A DNA stretch of 64,000 bases from JBHOQX01 sp042408595 (GCA_042408595.1 JBHOQX010000039.1:1-64000); one strand, 5' to 3'. Positions 17,565 to 26,361 are shown, counted from the first letter of the stretch. Numbers and translations: made by a program. The notes: generated by a model from the letters alone, not told the origin.

Positions 17565-18640
17565 TTACTCTGCTGGACCGGCGCGTCGGGCGCGGCCGGC
17601 GCCGGTGCGAAGCGGGCGGAGCCGGGCTCGAGCTGGGCACCACGCGCGCCAGGGGCGCCCGGCGTCCGCCGCCCGCCGGCCGCTGGCACGACCGCCAGGG
17701 TCGGCAGGCCGGTGGCGTGGCGCACATCGATCGGGAAGCGCAGCGTCCGGTCGAGCAGCGTGGCCAGGGCCAGCGCCGCCAGGCTCAGCGCGATGCCGGC
17801 GGCGACGAAGATCGCCGAATTGCGCGCGATCTTGCCCCACTGCACACGATCCTCCGGCACCTCCGGCGCGTCGATGACCACATATGTCTGGCGCGTCAGG
17901 CTCTCGGCCTTGGCGACTGAGAGGCGCGCGCTCTCCTCATTTTTCATAGCGCTCGTCACGCGCTCCTCGGCGCGGTCGATGTCGGCCTGGAGCTGGGCGA
18001 TCCGCACCTGCTCGGCGGCCGGACGGTCGCCGCTACGCGGCGCGGGGTTGGCCTCTAGGTATCCGGCCAGCGCGTCGCGGGCGCGCTGCAGGTCGTCCTG
18101 GTAGGGCTTGATTACATTCGCAAAGAACTGCTGTGCGACGGTGCTTTCCTGATAGTTCTTGTTGATCTGCCATTGGATGTACGTTTCGAGCGTCGCCGCC
18201 GCGATCTGCTGGGCGGTCTCCGGGCTTTCGTCCTTGGCGCTCACCTCCACAACTTTGTCGCCGAGCATGCGCACCGAGACCGCCTTGCGGAAGTTGTCGA
18301 GCATCTGCTCCTGCTGGCGGCGTGTGCCGCTCATGCCGGCCTGTAGCGGTGTCTTGGCGATCACCGCGCGAGCGAATGCCTCGGTCACCAGCAACTGGTT
18401 CAGTTCACTGGCGGTGACATCGGCTGGTGTGCGCCAGACCGGCGCGGCATTTGGGCTGGCGGTAAGCGCCGCCAGCACCGTGTCTTTCTCGATCAGCAGC
18501 CGCCCGAGCGATTCGTGCTTCGGCGGCATGATGATCGCGAACGCCGCTGCCAGCGCGAGCATGAGGGCGATCGGCATCAGGTAGAGCAGCGGGTGGCGAA
18601 AGTACGTTTCGAACAGGCGGGTGATGGCGAGTCGAAGCAT
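17561..18640 (-). CDS. Wzz-like polysaccharide co-polymerase
   Basis: 359 aa. It has two TM helices: one at about 17-38 (LLYLMPIALMLALAAAFAIIM) and one at about 270-293. They bracket a long extracytoplasmic domain rich in helix and coiled coil (about 120-245), then a short cytoplasmic Pro/Ala tail. This is the PCP architecture that sets chain length together with Wzy and a CapB-like ATPase, both downstream. AAGGA lies about 7 nt before the ATG at 18640 and only 1 nt before the ATG at 18646, which decides the start. Confidence 0.75.
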   Translation of the reverse strand: MLRLAITRLFETYFRHPLLYLMPIALMLALAAAFAIIMPPKHESLGRLLIEKDTVLAALTASPNAAPVWRTPADVTASELNQLLVTEAFARAVIAKTPLQAGMSGTRRQQEQMLDNFRKAVSVRMLGDKVVEVSAKDESPETAQQIAAATLETYIQWQINKNYQESTVAQQFFANVIKPYQDDLQRARDALAGYLEANPAPRSGDRPAAEQVRIAQLQADIDRAEERVTSAMKNEESARLSVAKAESLTRQTYVVIDAPEVPEDRVQWGKIARNSAIFVAAGIALSLAALALATLLDRTLRFPIDVRHATGLPTLAVVPAAGGRRTPGAPGARGAQLEPGSARFAPAPAAPDAPVQQSK

Positions 18641-18667
18641 ATGCATGTCCTTGTGCGGTAGCGCCGT

Positions 18668-19834
18668 TCAGGCGACGGCGGCCAGCAGGCGGCGGCGCAG
18701 GCGGGCGCACGGCCGCTCGACGGCGTAGTACAGGGCGGCAGCGGTCGCGATCGCGAGTGCCAGCGCGAGCGCGCCCTGCGGCAGCGGATGCCACCCCAGC
18801 CACTCTCCAAGCGCGAACAGATAGACCTGGTGGACGAGATAGAGCGAATACGAAAGCACGCCCAGAAAGCGCACCCAGCGGACATTCAGCAGTGCGAAGG
18901 GTGGCGCCGACGGATAGCGGATGGCGACGATGAAAAGCGGCATCAGCGCCAGCCCTTGCAGGGTGTAGCGGAAGGTCTCCCGGAACTGCGCGTCGCGGTA
19001 GGCGAAGCTGACCAGCAGTGCCGCTAGCGCGAGCGGTACGGCGGCCAGCACCCAGCGTGGCGCCGGCGCGCCCGGCCGATCCAGCACCGGGTTGCCGAGC
19101 ACGGCCAGGGCGCAGCCGAACAGAATGGAGTCGATTCGGGTGTCCGTCGCGACATACGTGCGCTCTTCCGCCGCGCCGAGCAGGTACACCAGCACGCAGC
19201 GCCAGGCCAGCACCGCCGCGCACGCCGCCAGCAGCAGCGCGAACTGGCCGTGCCGCGACGGCACCGAGCGCTGCAGCAGCGCATAGACGAACGGAAAGAC
19301 CAGGTAGAAATGTTCCTCGACTGCGAGCGACCAGTAGATCCCCGTACCGCGCGCCACGCCATCCCATCTGGCGAACGCGACGAAATAGTTGTAACAGTAG
19401 GCCAATTGGGCCGCGACCGGCCCCGGCGCGAGCTCGCCCCGCAGCACGCCCGCCAGCGTCAGCAGCGTCGCCACGGAGAGCACTAGGTAGTAGGGCGGGA
19501 AGATGCGCAGGATACGCCGGATGTAGAAGTTCTGGTAGCTGATCGCGCCGTGGCGGGCGTACTCGCGCCGCAGCAGGGTGGTGATCAGGTAGCCGCTCAG
19601 GAAGAAAAAGACCGTGACCCCGAAGCCGCCCGGCACCAGGCCGTCCAACCCGGCATGAGCCACGAAGACGATCAGGAACGATACGGCGCGGATGCCGTCC
19701 AGCGACGGGATGTAGAACTCGCCGCCCGCGGCCGGGACAACGGCGGCACGGGCCGCCGGCATGGGCGCGCGCCGCACGGCTGCACCAGCGCCACCCCGCA
19801 GCGGTGCGAAGATCGAGGCCAACACCTCTTTCAC
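18668..19834 (-). CDS. acyltransferase 3 family membrane protein
   Basis: 388 aa. After about 38 N-terminal residues the family core begins: YIPSLDGIRAVSFLIVFVAH, then GVTVFFFLSGYLITTLL, YIRRILRIFPPYYL, YWSLAVEEHFYLVFPF and SYSLYLVHQVYLF. About ten TM helices are visible. It would acylate exported sugars. A GTG at 19834 with AAAGGA about 8 nt upstream is the chosen start. It is the first gene of the minus-strand polysaccharide operon, behind a ~190-nt leader from the promoter at 20026-20055. Confidence 0.9.
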   Translation of the reverse strand: MKEVLASIFAPLRGGAGAAVRRAPMPAARAAVVPAAGGEFYIPSLDGIRAVSFLIVFVAHAGLDGLVPGGFGVTVFFFLSGYLITTLLRREYARHGAISYQNFYIRRILRIFPPYYLVLSVATLLTLAGVLRGELAPGPVAAQLAYCYNYFVAFARWDGVARGTGIYWSLAVEEHFYLVFPFVYALLQRSVPSRHGQFALLLAACAAVLAWRCVLVYLLGAAEERTYVATDTRIDSILFGCALAVLGNPVLDRPGAPAPRWVLAAVPLALAALLVSFAYRDAQFRETFRYTLQGLALMPLFIVAIRYPSAPPFALLNVRWVRFLGVLSYSLYLVHQVYLFALGEWLGWHPLPQGALALALAIATAAALYYAVERPCARLRRRLLAAVA

Positions 19835-20025
19835 CAAAAGGATCCTTTCCCGCGCGGTGTGAGCGGTGGGCGTCCGTTCGCTACCGCTCCAGAAAACGAA
19901 CTCGCGCTCTCGCGGCGCGAGCAGCACCAAACCCTGACCCTCGCCGGCTGCGGCGGCCGAAGCACAGCCGTGTCGACACCGGTGTGTACCTTTCAGGGCG
20001 ACACCGCTCGCATCTTTGTGTCGGC

Positions 20026-20055
20026 ACTATACCATAGTTTGAGACTGCCCGTCAA
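20026..20055 (-). promoter_or_regulatory. promoter of the minus-strand polysaccharide operon
   Basis: On the minus strand: TTGACG (20055-20050), an 18-bp spacer and TATAGT (20031-20026), with TG one base before the -10 (extended -10). The first GTG lies about 190 bp downstream, so the leader is long; it contains the 10-bp palindrome GTGTCGACAC. Confidence 0.7.
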
Positions 20056-20182
20056 CGTCTTGAGCCTATTTTTTGTCATTCACCCCGTGAAGAAGACCTT
20101 AGAAAGCAATTCTGCGTCTATGGCGACAAGAATGTACAGGTTACGACGGTTTGAAGATGAATAAATTTTAATCTGCGAACGC

Positions 20183-20212
20183 TGGACTTCTTGCCGGAGT
20201 TAGGTGTACAAT
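20183..20212 (+). promoter_or_regulatory. candidate promoter for the plus-strand sugar transferase genes
   Basis: TGGACT at 20183-20188, an 18-bp spacer and TACAAT at 20207-20212 in an AT-rich stretch. The match is moderate. The start codon is about 250 bp downstream, beyond the twin palindromes. Confidence 0.4.
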
Positions 20213-20282
20213 AAATTTAGTGCTTATTCGAAACCAGTTTATCTACCGAAAAAACGATTCTCGAATCAAAACATCGGTCTTT

Positions 20283-20369
20283 ATTGGTTTATATTCATAC
20301 CAATTATGACGGTCTATCCGTTCTCGGAATTACAGCGCTGGTGCTGTATTGGCTTATTTTCATACCAAT
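20283..20369. promoter_or_regulatory. twin 22-bp palindromic sites
   Basis: ATTGGT (20283-20288) with ACCAAT (20299-20304), and ATTGGC (20348-20353) with ACCAAT (20364-20369). Both have 10-bp centres that are themselves similar (TTATATTCAT and TTATTTTCAT), 65 bp apart. They lie in the divergent spacer of the polysaccharide locus, 90 bp before the sugar transferase start. Paired operators or paired RNA hairpins are possible. Confidence 0.5.
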
Positions 20370-20459
20370 TCATGGTGATCCGCTCGATCTACCGGTATGC
20401 GTTCGGCCGTCGCCCGGCCTTGGCGTGATCGATCGCTCCACCTGCCTCGGGAGCAGTGC

Positions 20460-21194
20460 ATGGCAGCTTTCAACCGCGAACAGGAATACGTCCTGGCCCA
20501 CGACATGATGGACCCTATGGCGCTTGTGAGCCGCCGCCCGGCCGATGCCCTTCGCCCGCTGCTGATCCAGGCGGCGTGGGCGGCCCGCCTGGCGTGTGCC
20601 TGTCGCGTCAAGCGCGCCCTCGATGTCGCGCTTGCGGTGGTGTTTCTCGCCCTCCTCGCGCCGGTCATGGCACTGACGGCGCTCGCGATCCGGCTGGATT
20701 CGCCTGGCCCGGTGCTCTTCCGCCAGACGCGCGTCGGCAAAGGGGGGCGGCACTTTACCTGTTACAAATTCCGGTCGATGCACACCGACGCCGAGCAGCG
20801 GCTTGCCGAGCTGCTCGACCGGAACGAGGCGGATGGCCCGGTGTTCAAGCTGCGCGACGACCCGCGCGTGACCTGCGTCGGGCGCCTGATCCGCCGCCTG
20901 AGCATCGATGAGCTGCCCCAGCTCTGGAACGTGTTGCGGGGCGAGATGAGCCTGGTCGGGCCGCGGCCGGCGCTTCCGAGCGAGGTCGCGCGCTACAGCT
21001 TCGAGCAGCGCCGCCGCCTGAGCGTTGTGCCGGGCATCACCGGCCTGCAGCAGGTCTCCGGGCGCAGCGATGTGAGCTTCGACCGCTGGATCGCGCTCGA
21101 TCTGGCCTATATCGAGCAGCAAAGTCTCCGCCTGGATCTTTCCATCCTGCTGCGCACCATCGTTGTTGTGCTGCTGGGCCATGGCGCGTATTGA
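20460..21194 (+). CDS. polyprenyl-phosphate sugar-1-phosphate transferase (initiating)
   Basis: 244 aa. One TM helix (about 52-75, LDVALAVVFLALLAPVMAL) is followed by the bacterial sugar transferase catalytic domain: SPGPVLFRQTRVGKGGRHF, YKFRSMHTDAE, DDPRVTCVGRLIRRLSIDE (with the catalytic Asp-Glu region), LPQLWNVLRGEMSLVGPRP and PGITGLQQVSGRS. It is the short monotopic form. It loads the first sugar onto undecaprenyl phosphate. GGGAG lies 6-7 nt before the ATG at 20460. It heads the plus-strand arm and so starts assembly of the polymer completed by the minus-strand genes. Confidence 0.93.
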   Translation: MAAFNREQEYVLAHDMMDPMALVSRRPADALRPLLIQAAWAARLACACRVKRALDVALAVVFLALLAPVMALTALAIRLDSPGPVLFRQTRVGKGGRHFTCYKFRSMHTDAEQRLAELLDRNEADGPVFKLRDDPRVTCVGRLIRRLSIDELPQLWNVLRGEMSLVGPRPALPSEVARYSFEQRRRLSVVPGITGLQQVSGRSDVSFDRWIALDLAYIEQQSLRLDLSILLRTIVVVLLGHGAY

Positions 21195-21265
21195 TCCGCT
21201 TCGCCAGGGCGCCAGGACGGCCAGCATGCCGCGCTGACCGCCCCGTTGAGAGGTAAGCACCACCT

Positions 21266-22669
21266 ATGCGCAGACTCGTCGTCATTCTCGGTGTACCGGT
21301 CGACATCCTGACTACCGACGAAGCCCTTGATCGCATCGATGAAATGGTTGCGGCTGGCCGCGCGACGGGCCGGGTGCACCAGGTTGCCACGGTCAACGCC
21401 GACTTTGTAGTGAATGCGCTGCACGACCCGGAGCTGCGCCGCATCCTACAGCGGGCGGACATGACGACCGCCGACGGCATGCCGATCGTCTGGGGCGGGC
21501 GCCTGCTGGGCGCGCCGCTGCCGGATCGCGTGACCGGCGTGGACCTCATCCCGCCGTTGGCCGGGCGGGCCGCCGAGCGCGGCTACTCCCTCTTTCTGCT
21601 CGGGGCCCGGCCTGGGGTCGCGGCGCGCGCTGCCGAGAAGCTGGTCGCGCGCAACCCCAGCCTGCGAATCGCCGGGGTGCTCTCCCCACCCCAAAGCCCG
21701 CTGGTGGAGATGGACCCGGGGCTTGTCGCCGAGATCAACGCAGCGCGCCCCGATATTTTGCTCGTCGCCTTCGGCAACCCGAAGCAGGAAAAGTGGATCG
21801 CCATGCACGCCCCGGCGCTGCGGGTGCCTGTCTGCATCGGCGTGGGCGGCACGCTCGATTTCATCGCGGGCGAGACGCGCCGCGCGCCGCGCTGGATGCG
21901 CCAGCGCGGCCTCGAATGGCTCTTCCGGCTTGCCCAGGAGCCGCGCCGGCTCTGGCGGCGCTACGCCCACGACCTGGCCTCTTTCGGCTCGCACTTTGCT
22001 GGCCTGTGGCTGGCTGAAAGTCGCGCTCACGCGGACGGCGACGCGGCGGCCGAACTCATCTCGCTCGCCGGCATCAGCCTGCTCTCGGTCGCCGGCGTGC
22101 TTGGGCGCGGCTGCTGCGAGCGGCTGCTGGAGCAGGGGAGGGCGGCGCTGGCAGAGACGCCCTTCCTGGCGATCGACCTCTCCGGTGTGACAGCGCTGGA
22201 CGCCTGCGGCGCGGGGGATCTGGTCAGCCTGGCGGGCGCGGCGCGCGCGGCCGGCGGCGACTGCTGGCTGGTCGCGCCATCCCGTGCGGTCAGGACCGGG
22301 CTTGCCCGTCTCCGGCTCGATTCCTTTTTCCGATGCTACCCGGATTCCACGCCGCTGGCTACGCCGCGACCGCCGGTGCCGCCAGTGGAGCCTCCAGCAA
22401 CTCGACCTGGAGCCCGCACTCCCGCTGTTCGACTCGCTCGAGGAGGCGGTGGGTGGTCTGCGGGAAGAGGCAGTGGGCGCCTCGCGTCGCGTGCCCATCC
22501 GCCCGTCGCCGCGGCGCGCGATATCGCTGGCGCGCGACTGAGTCAACGGCCCGCCTGCCTGGGAGTGTTATGCAGACAATCCTGCTCGCGGCAAACGAGC
22601 GTCACCGATTCGGCGCGCTGCTTCCCGCCACACCTATGCCGCTCGCACCCATCGCGAACCGGCCGCTGA
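21266..22669 (+). CDS. WecG/TagA/CpsF glycosyltransferase fused to a STAS-like domain; probable frameshift near the end
   Basis: The open frame is 467 aa. Residues 1-245 are a WecG/TagA domain: NADFVVNALHDPEL, RADMTTADGMPIVWGGRLLG, VTGVDLIPPL, VAFGNPKQEKWIAMH and GVGGTLDFIAGETRRAP. These add the second sugar (ManNAc-type) to the lipid carrier. Residues ~260-370 read as a STAS fold: LLSVAGVLGRG, FLAIDLSGVTALDACGAGDLVSLAGAA and CWLVAPSRAVRTGLARLRL. After ~22380 this frame becomes unlike coding sequence and runs 100 bp into the next gene. The +1 frame keeps strong GC third positions, reads LPLFDSLEEAVGGL and stops at 22541, 28 bp before the next ATG. One extra base around 22350-22385 would explain this. 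Confidence 0.8.
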   Translation: MRRLVVILGVPVDILTTDEALDRIDEMVAAGRATGRVHQVATVNADFVVNALHDPELRRILQRADMTTADGMPIVWGGRLLGAPLPDRVTGVDLIPPLAGRAAERGYSLFLLGARPGVAARAAEKLVARNPSLRIAGVLSPPQSPLVEMDPGLVAEINAARPDILLVAFGNPKQEKWIAMHAPALRVPVCIGVGGTLDFIAGETRRAPRWMRQRGLEWLFRLAQEPRRLWRRYAHDLASFGSHFAGLWLAESRAHADGDAAAELISLAGISLLSVAGVLGRGCCERLLEQGRAALAETPFLAIDLSGVTALDACGAGDLVSLAGAARAAGGDCWLVAPSRAVRTGLARLRLDSFFRCYPDSTPLATPRPPVPPVEPPATRPGARTPAVRLARGGGGWSAGRGSGRLASRAHPPVAAARDIAGARLSQRPACLGVLCRQSCSRQTSVTDSARCFPPHLCRSHPSRTGR

Positions 22670-23685
22670 TCGCGATGGCATTGGACATGCTGGCACGGGC
22701 GGGGAGCGGTGCCGTGCGCCTGCTGCTCTGCCACGATGCTGCACCGATCGCCGACTATGTGGACGAGGGGCGGCGCTGGGGGCTGAGCGTCCGTCCGGTC
22801 CATCTGCCGGCGCCGCTAGGCGACGTCGGCACGCTCCGCTTCGCCGCGGCCGGGCTGGAGGACACCCTGCTGGTGCTGCCCGGCGATGCCATCCTCGACC
22901 TCGAGATCGAGGAGGCTCTGGCCTTCCACCGGGCGCATGGCGGGCTGGCCACTGCGATCGTGCGGCTGGCCCCGCCCCGCCCCGACGACGACCTGCTGTG
23001 CGTTGACCGGAACGGCGGCGTCACTGCCGCGAGCAGCGCGGCCGGCGTCGTCACCCACACCGGCGCGTATGTGCTGGAGCCAGCGGTACTGGACGTGCTC
23101 GCGGCAAGCGGCAGCGGCGACCCCGGGCTTATCCAGGCGCTGCTCGCGGCGGGCGTACCGCTCGTGGTATACCCGCTGCGCGGCTACTGGAACCCACTGC
23201 GGACACTGAACGACTTGCACGAGGCCCAACAGGTGGTGCTCTACAGCGCGTTCGCCGGGGCGCAGCCCGGCCAGGCGCCAGCAGCGCGGGTACGCTTCCC
23301 CGCGCTCGAGGGCCGACAGATCGCGCCGGGTGTGTGGGCCGGCGATCACCACGCTGTGCATCCGTCCGCGCGGCTGGTTGCGCCGCTCTGCATCGGTGCG
23401 GGCGCCTGGGTAGCCCGCGCCGCCGAGCTCGGCCCGGGCGTGGTCTGCGGGCCGCGCACCCTGGTGGATACCGGCGCGGTCATACGCTACAGCACCATCG
23501 TGGGGCAGACGTATATCGGTCGTCAGGTGCAGATCGAGAGCCGGATCGTAAGCGGCGAGATGGTGGCGCATCCGGCCACCGGCGAGATCATCCGCGTAGA
23601 GCATCCGAGGGTGATCGGGCGGGTCGGCGCTGCGCAGAGTTTGCGCCTGCTGCGGCAGCAGCCCGCCGAACGGGAGCCGGGCTGA
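22570..23685 (+). CDS. sugar nucleotidyltransferase-like protein with left-handed beta-helix, degenerate active site
   Basis: 371 aa. The N-terminal domain aligns with NDP-sugar pyrophosphorylases: MQTILLAAN, TPMPLAPIANRPLIAMALDML, TLLVLPGDAILD. The C-terminal part (about 235-350) has hexapeptide-like turns (VHPSARLVAPLCIGAGAWV, RYSTIVGQTYIGRQVQI) of a left-handed beta-helix. The signature G-x-G-T-R-L-x-P-L that binds the nucleotide is missing; the same place reads NERHRFGALL. It may have lost catalysis and act as a regulator or scaffold. GGGAG lies 5 nt before the ATG. It follows the WecG-STAS gene in the same run. Confidence 0.75.
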   Translation: MQTILLAANERHRFGALLPATPMPLAPIANRPLIAMALDMLARAGSGAVRLLLCHDAAPIADYVDEGRRWGLSVRPVHLPAPLGDVGTLRFAAAGLEDTLLVLPGDAILDLEIEEALAFHRAHGGLATAIVRLAPPRPDDDLLCVDRNGGVTAASSAAGVVTHTGAYVLEPAVLDVLAASGSGDPGLIQALLAAGVPLVVYPLRGYWNPLRTLNDLHEAQQVVLYSAFAGAQPGQAPAARVRFPALEGRQIAPGVWAGDHHAVHPSARLVAPLCIGAGAWVARAAELGPGVVCGPRTLVDTGAVIRYSTIVGQTYIGRQVQIESRIVSGEMVAHPATGEIIRVEHPRVIGRVGAAQSLRLLRQQPAEREPG

Positions 23686-23922
23686 CGCCCGACACGCATG
23701 GTGCAGCACCGTGGACCCGAGGTGAATGAACGGACGACCTGACAGACACCCCCTTTCTGGCGGCGCTCCTCGTCTTACCAGCCTGCATGCCACGCGCCCC
23801 TGCCCGGTAAACTGCTTCTCGAATTCCTACGACGAGCAGTCGTATACGTGCGCCATCCGCCGCGATGGGTGGGGCGCGGCTGTGTCAGGTGCGCCCGGCC
23901 GCGTCGGAGGAACAGAACCGCG

Positions 23923-25074
23923 ATGAGCATGCCAGAACATGCGCGTCTTCGGCAGGCGCGACTCGGCGCTCCCGGCTCACGGGCCACGGTCGAGCACCGG
24001 ATCCATATCTCCACCGCGCCGCTCGAGCCGGAGTGGGATGCGTTTCTCTCGGCCACGCCCGGCGGCCATTACGCCCAGACGAGCCTGTGGGCCCAGATCA
24101 AGGCGCAGCAGGGGTGGCGGTCCGCCCGTGTGATCGCCACGCGGGGCGTGTGCGTGGTCGGTGGGGCGCAGCTACTTATGCGTCCGCTGCCGCTGCTCGG
24201 GGCGGTCGGCTATGTGCCGCGCGGGCCGCTCTGCGCCAGGGATGCGCGCGAGGTCGCAGGGGAATGCCTCGACGCGCTGAGTCGCCTGGCGCGCAGCCAC
24301 GCCGTGCGCTACCTGGTCATCCAGCCGCCCCCCGGCGAGGAGGCGCTGGTACGGCACCTCACCGCGCGTGGCTTCCGCCCCAGCGACGTTGAGGTGACCC
24401 CGACGGCGACGGTGCTGCTGGATCTGCGCTCCGATCCGGATGTGCTGCTGGCGCGCATGAAACATAAGACGCGCTACAACATCCGGCTCGCCGAGCGCAA
24501 AGGGGTACGCGTGCGCGAGGGGGGCGCCGATGATCTCCCGCTCTTTCACCGGCTGATGGCGGCCACGGCCCAGCGCAACGGCTTCCATACCTACCCCGAG
24601 GCGCACTTCCGCCATATCTGGCAGACGCTTGCGCCATACGGCTACGCCCGGCTCTTCGTCGCCGAAGTTGCGGATGAGCCGGCCTCCGCGCTGTTCGCCA
24701 TCCCGTTCGGCGACACGGTGACCTACTGGCGTGGCGCGTGGTCGGGCGAGCACGGCAACCATCACCCGAACGAGGCGATGCATTGGGCGGCGATCCGCTG
24801 GGCCAGGGCGCAGGGGTATCGCTGGTACGACCTGGACGGGCTGGACGCGAGCATCGCGGCCGCGCTGGCCCGCGGCGAGCCGCTCGACCCACGCGAGCGC
24901 AGCGATGCGGCGTTCAAGCTCGGCTTCGGCGGCCAGGCCGCGCTCTTCCCGGGAAGCTACGATTACGTCTTCCATCCGGCGCTGCGCTGGCTGCACGGCG
25001 TGCTGGCGCGGCGGCGCGGCCTGCTGGGGCGGGCGGAGGAGTTGGTGCGCGGTATCCGGCGGCTGGTTCTGTAG
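23923..25074 (+). CDS. FemAB-like GNAT-fold aminoacyl/acyltransferase
   Basis: 383 aa. Two GNAT-like halves are visible. The first has FLSATPGGHYAQTSLWAQIKAQQGW and VGYVPRGPLC. The second has MKHKTRYNIRLAERKGVRVRE, FHTYPEAHFRHIW, the acceptor region PASALFAIPFGDTVTYWRGAWSG, HHPNEAMHWAAIRWARAQGYRWYDLDGLD (split by spacing) and a C-terminal FKLGFGGQ. FemAB relatives transfer amino acids from aminoacyl-tRNA to lipid-linked cell-wall precursors; those in exopolysaccharide loci probably modify the glycan. AGGA lies about 10 nt before the ATG at 23923. It is the last gene of the plus-strand arm. Confidence 0.85.
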   Translation: MSMPEHARLRQARLGAPGSRATVEHRIHISTAPLEPEWDAFLSATPGGHYAQTSLWAQIKAQQGWRSARVIATRGVCVVGGAQLLMRPLPLLGAVGYVPRGPLCARDAREVAGECLDALSRLARSHAVRYLVIQPPPGEEALVRHLTARGFRPSDVEVTPTATVLLDLRSDPDVLLARMKHKTRYNIRLAERKGVRVREGGADDLPLFHRLMAATAQRNGFHTYPEAHFRHIWQTLAPYGYARLFVAEVADEPASALFAIPFGDTVTYWRGAWSGEHGNHHPNEAMHWAAIRWARAQGYRWYDLDGLDASIAAALARGEPLDPRERSDAAFKLGFGGQAALFPGSYDYVFHPALRWLHGVLARRRGLLGRAEELVRGIRRLVL

Positions 25075-25116
25075 CGGGTGGGGCGACGCGGCGCTCCGGG
25101 CCAGCGCCCCACCCGC
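25074..25116. terminator. bidirectional hairpin between convergent genes
   Basis: A perfect 12-bp inverted repeat, GCGGGTGGGGCG (25074-25085) with CGCCCCACCCGC (25105-25116), fills the 47-bp gap between the FemAB-like and ArsA-like genes and begins at the stop codon of the former. No U-tract follows on either side, so it is a non-canonical terminator at best. Confidence 0.6.
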
Positions 25117-25121
25117 CCCGG

Positions 25122-26312
25122 CTAGCTGGCGGGGCTCGCCTCGACCCGCTGCGTCACCGGCGCGCCGAAGCGCACTTCCAACACGCCGTTGCGGAACACG
25201 GCGCGCGTCGCCGGGCGTTCGGCGAGCGTCATCGGCAGGATCATGTCGCGCTTGAAGTTGCCGATCGCGATAAACAGCTCGTCGCCACGCTTGGTGATCG
25301 ACACCTTGCCGATCTCGACATGCGGCAGCGGCAGGCGTAGAACGTACTGATCGCCGTCGCGGACGATCTCCTGCATCGAGCCGCGGAAGAAGACCTGGGT
25401 CGGGTCCTGGTCCTTGAACAGTTCGCGCCCGATCTCGCCGAGATCGTCCAGCCCCTTCACGTCGCGCGGGTAGTGCGGCGCCTCCCAGATCGGCAGCGGC
25501 GCGAACAGGTCGTAAATCTGCCGGCGGTAGGCGCCCTGCATCTCGTGCAGCCGCTGGGTGAACGCCCCCTCGACGGCGGTCGGCGGCAGCACCCGGTTCA
25601 GCACCACGCCGTCCACCGGGTAGCCGAAGAGCGCCAGATAGGTGGCCGCGCGCTGCGCCTCTTTGATCACCATCCGCTCCGGGTTGACGACCAACCGATA
25701 CGAGCTGATCTCCGGGTCGGTGAGCGTCTCGCGCAGCGCCTCGACCCCGGTTTGCAGCCGCTTGAGCGTCTCGAAGGCATTGGTCGCCGGGACGAGCGCC
25801 CGCACCAGCGGCTTGGCGACGCTGATCGTGCCGGGGTCCCAGTCCATCACGCGGGCGGCGTACCACTGAAAGCTCTCCGGCATCGTCAGCAGGCGGATGG
25901 TCTCGCCGGTCGGCGCGGCGTCTACGATCACCGCGTCGAAGTTGCCGTCGCGGGCCTGCCGCCGGATGTGCAGCAGGCTGACGACCTCCTCCATGCCGGG
26001 GATGATCGCCAGTTCCTCCGAGGCGACATCGTCCACGCCCTTGCGCCGGAGCAGCCCGGCAAGGTAGGTGCGCAGCTCACCCCAGTGCTCGCGCACTTCC
26101 TCCAGGACGTTGATCTCCTGGCCCCAGAGCCGCTCGCTGAGCTGAGTCGGCTGCGGCCCCAGCGGGTGGTCAAGCGCGTCGGCCAGGCTGTGCGCCACGT
26201 CTGTGCTGACGACCAGCGTGCGGTGCCCCAGCTCGGCGGCGCGCACGGCGGTCGCGGCGGAGGTGGTCGTCTTGCCGACGCCGCCCTTGCCCAGATACAA
26301 AATGAGTCGCAT
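25122..26312 (-). CDS. ArsA/Get3-family ATPase with C-terminal HSP20-like domain
   Basis: 396 aa. It opens with the deviant P-loop YLGKGGVGKTTTSAATAV (residues ~6-23), followed by VVSTDVAHSLADALD (switch I), VIVDAAPTGETIRLLTMPE (switch II/DTAPTGHTLR-like) and VVNPERMVIKEAQRA. The C-terminal ~90 residues (from about 305) are an all-beta module like the HSP20/alpha-crystallin domain of bacterial Get3-like proteins. There are no arsenite-site cysteines of ArsA type and no arsenic genes nearby, so a role in protein or lipid handling is more likely than arsenite export. Neighbours are a DUF1269 protein and a two-TM peptide. Confidence 0.9.
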   Translation of the reverse strand: MRLILYLGKGGVGKTTTSAATAVRAAELGHRTLVVSTDVAHSLADALDHPLGPQPTQLSERLWGQEINVLEEVREHWGELRTYLAGLLRRKGVDDVASEELAIIPGMEEVVSLLHIRRQARDGNFDAVIVDAAPTGETIRLLTMPESFQWYAARVMDWDPGTISVAKPLVRALVPATNAFETLKRLQTGVEALRETLTDPEISSYRLVVNPERMVIKEAQRAATYLALFGYPVDGVVLNRVLPPTAVEGAFTQRLHEMQGAYRRQIYDLFAPLPIWEAPHYPRDVKGLDDLGEIGRELFKDQDPTQVFFRGSMQEIVRDGDQYVLRLPLPHVEIGKVSITKRGDELFIAIGNFKRDMILPMTLAERPATRAVFRNGVLEVRFGAPVTQRVEASPAS

Positions 26313-26361
26313 GCGTCCCGTCTCTTCTCGGTAGCGACCCGCGCCCCGCGGCGCGTTCCCT

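Noticed and set aside
25122..26312. Arsenite-exporting ArsA pump
   Set aside because: Single ATPase half, no arsenic-site cysteines evident, no arsB/arsD/arsR nearby.
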